A stretch of DNA of 64,000 nt from Guyanagaster necrorhizus (taxonomy: Eukaryota > Basidiomycota > Agaricomycetes > Agaricales > Physalacriaceae), in the NCBI RefSeq assembly GCF_019112545.1, contig NW_025064882.1:2286971-2350970 (forward strand). Reading direction: 5' to 3'. The position numbers and the translations under genes were made by a program. Position 1 is the stretch's first letter; each line of letters begins with the position of its first letter. Under the pieces are notes generated by a model. The model was given only the letters and a program-made list of their open reading frames with translations, made no database searches and had not been told where the DNA came from. Below are positions 61,888 through 64,000 of the stretch, one piece after another.

Positions 61888-63354
61888 CTACAGATGGGAC
61901 CCGTCAACGATTTGAGGACCAAGTTCTTCTGACACCATCTTTGGCAGGAGCGTTATCCACCTTGTCTGGATAATTTCCGGTCCCTTCTTTCCAAAGTATC
62001 TCTCGCTTTCGAAGCTCCACTGATCATTAGCCCTCACCCAATTACCGAGGCCATCGCAATATCGAGAAACCTGCAGGTCAACGGGACCTCCCCATCTCGG
62101 CACTTTCTTGAAGTTTTCCATGAACCTGGACTCGAGCTGCTTGTGGTATTCGTCGACCCAAAGCATGGCACCTGCCACATCTGTCCTAAGCTCGTTCATT
62201 GCGATAGTGACAATATTGTGGCTAGAGACTGCGTCAGAATGATAATGACGGGTGAAGTACTATTACCCACCCGTCGTCATCCCGAGCTTGTTCAAGGTTA
62301 TATGAAACAACATCCTTGAAAAAAACACTAGGTCATCTTCTGCTTCTCTTGATTATATACAATCACTCACATTTCCCAGGCAGAGCATATCAATGCAGCT
62401 CTTCTCGAGCTCTTTAATAACCGGATGATTGATGACGTCGTCCGGCAACTGCATGTCGAACTCCAGAAGCGCAAACGATGGCTTCGCGCCGATAGTGCAC
62501 CGCCGAACTTCAAGGTACGACTCGATGCTTCGGACGTGAGAGTTGTTTCGATCGGCGGCCTGTTGCACGACAGCTTCCAGGTACTCGTCAAAGGTGTCGA
62601 TGAAGCGTTTCTGCGCCTGGGTGCTTGCTGTCTTCTTCGCAAGGTCCCAGAATCTATGGTGCATCAGTTCCTGGCTGATAGGTATCTAAACGTGTGGTAC
62701 TGACTGCCGAGAAACTTCTCCTCCAATCCATTCTCCGGCGGGACGTGGCTTCTCTGTGTTCCGGATGGCGTCCATGACTATGTCCTTCTGTGCGCGCACT
62801 TAGACAGATGTCAACAACACTGCCTATTTCTAGGAGAAGTCCAGTGGGCTTACCTTCATCCTCTGTCGAGACGTCCGAGTATTCGTCGATGACGAAGAAA
62901 CTGTATGATCGCATCAACAAAATATCCCCGAGCAATAACTTAAAGACCTACAGGTTCATGAGATCACATCCACTACGGAGACGTGCTAGAGACGAGGGCA
63001 GATTAGGATGCTTGGACAGTCAAATCTTATGTCCTGCATTACTTGCCTTTGTCCGCCAGCGGGTACGCGAATGAAGCGAGGAGGTCTGAGTGATGGCGTC
63101 TGGTCAGTTGAAGTCCAGTAAGCACCGCAATCGTGACCTACTAAAGTCGCAGCGATCGAATGCTTCCTGAGCTTTCGTTTTGAAGGCCTAATGCTCCTCA
63201 GAACACTCGATGTGGGTATACATTGTATGCAACTTACTCGGAAACTTTGTGCCCAGGCCGCTGATTCCTTCTTGACTTCAGCATAGTGGGGGTTAAGATG
63301 GCGAGGCCACTGCCAGTTGGCAAGAGTATCAGGAAGGAAGATGCGTTGAGACAT
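61888..63354 (-). CDS. Sesquiterpene synthase (class I terpene cyclase)
   Basis: Predicted to cyclise farnesyl diphosphate in the cytosol. Spliced length is about 345 residues, usual for basidiomycete sesquiterpene synthases. Opens [24 protein letters not shown] (first exon 63238-63354). The first metal-binding motif DEYSD is in [11 protein letters not shown], and the second, of NSE type, spans an intron: GN then [15 protein letters not shown]. Downstream come [21 protein letters not shown] and the RY pair in SERYFG. The intron at 62996-63046 uses a GC donor (AAG/GCAAGT) and is needed to keep the frame. Product unknown. The DEYSD and NDxxSxxxE pair and general likeness to Agaricomycete protoilludene/cadinene-type cyclases support the family, not the product. 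Confidence 0.95.
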
Positions 63355-63952
63355 TGAGAATAGCGGAAGAAGGATGTGGGGATTTTCTGAAAGATCAGTC
63401 TGGAACCTCTTAAGTTTCTGGCAGGAATGTCGCTGGTGATTTTTAAATGTAGCGGAAATGAACTGCTTGCGATAGCGTGAATGAAACCCGTCGCAACATC
63501 CATAGATGGTATCGGTTCGCGAGATTTACCCTCCTTCGGGTTGGGAACTTCTCTGAAGCGTGGCTACCGTGCCTTGGTGTAACATAAGCCGGGGCGCGAC
63601 GTTGGCGTAACTCCGGTATCTAACTCCATGCGTGGATGCCTTAAGCGCCACTCTGCGCGAACATTCCTGTGCGGAGTTGAAAAAGAACCAGAAAATGGAA
63701 ATGCCACCTCGCCTACATGCTACCATAGATGAATCTGAACTGAGATTCATTGATATTGTTTAGTTGTCATAAATATCAGTAAGCAAAGGACGAGCATTGT
63801 TTCGTTCACCCTGGGTCTGATCCGCGTTCCGTATAGCTTTACGACGGTTCACAACGATCCTGTATCAACGGTAACTCGGCCCTATCACGACGGCTCACAA
63901 ACCATGACGAGTCATCCTTTCTAGTTTTCCTATTCTTGACTTTTGTGAGGCG

Positions 63953-63960
63953 TGACGTCA
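63953..63960. promoter_or_regulatory. CRE/ATF-like palindrome
   Basis: TGACGTCA, the perfect binding palindrome for ATF/CREB bZIP factors, 23 bp before a TATA box. One 8-bp match can be chance. Confidence 0.35.
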
Positions 63961-63982
63961 ACTGCTAGGTAGAATTTCCAAG

Positions 63983-63988
63983 TATAAA
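63983..63988 (+). promoter_or_regulatory. TATA box pointing out of the window
   Basis: TATAAA within AGTATAAAGAG, followed by purine-rich sequence to the window end. Confidence 0.35.
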
Positions 63989-64000
63989 GAGGGGGTGATA

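Larger units (their letters stand above)
63355..64000 (+). other. Terpene synthase upstream region, possible divergent promoter
   Basis: No gene recognised; a minus-strand 74-codon frame at 63526-63750 has no family resemblance. The last 50 bp hold a CRE-like palindrome and a plus-strand TATA box, suggesting that another gene starts just beyond the window. Confidence 0.4.

Noticed and set aside
1..64000. tRNA, rRNA and CRISPR arrays
   Set aside because: No cloverleaf, rRNA core or regularly spaced repeat array was recognised; CRISPR is not expected in a fungal nuclear genome.

Overview
The window is nuclear DNA of a filamentous basidiomycete, most likely an Agaricomycete. Its genes are split by many short introns (about 40-60 bp, GT..AG with two GC..AG cases), sit on both strands, and encode a GH28 exo-polygalacturonase, a hexokinase, several microsomal cytochromes P450 and a sesquiterpene synthase. 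The other half of the window is nested LTR retrotransposons.

Layout. 1-1617: 3' part of a hexokinase gene (+). 1879-3026: decayed polygalacturonase copy (+). 3377-5167: intact 13-exon exo-polygalacturonase (+). 5768-6200 and 19261-19367: the two halves of a small membrane-protein gene split by a Copia element (6208-19225, target duplication AAAAG), which is itself split by a Gypsy element (7333-15528, duplication ATCTC). 19433-21581 and 24036-26199: two intact P450 genes (+). 27809-29927: a third P450 (-) with one in-frame stop. 30618 to about 56500: a retrotransposon nest. 56897-59041: an intact P450 (-), close paralogue of the third. 60378-61618: short-chain dehydrogenase (-). 61888-63354: sesquiterpene synthase (-).

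The nest reads as layers. A minus-strand Copia (left LTR 30618-30888) was hit by Gypsy-A (31486-46159, duplication CATAG) and Gypsy-D (47207-55298, minus strand, duplication CTGAC). Gypsy-A was hit by Gypsy-B (33891-42493), and Gypsy-B by a solo LTR (41403-41871, GGATG/GAATG). All are dead, mostly through C-to-T and G-to-A changes, and the DNA is almost free of CpG.

How the genes may work together: a terpene synthase, an SDR and P450 genes are what a fungal sesquiterpenoid cluster needs (cyclisation, hydroxylation, alcohol/ketone exchange). The tightest unit is terpene synthase-SDR-P450-4 at 56.9-63.4 kb; P450-3 appears to be a duplicate carried away by the transposon nest. Hexokinase and polygalacturonases are ordinary sugar and pectin metabolism.

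The most unusual signals are in the Gypsy family. In all four elements the predicted first 13 nt of the transcript (34 bp after a TATA box) is complementary to 13 nt lying one base after the 5' LTR, the arrangement expected for self-primed, Tf1-like reverse transcription. All four also carry an N-terminal leader with a conserved transmembrane-like helix. No tRNA, rRNA or CRISPR array was recognised.
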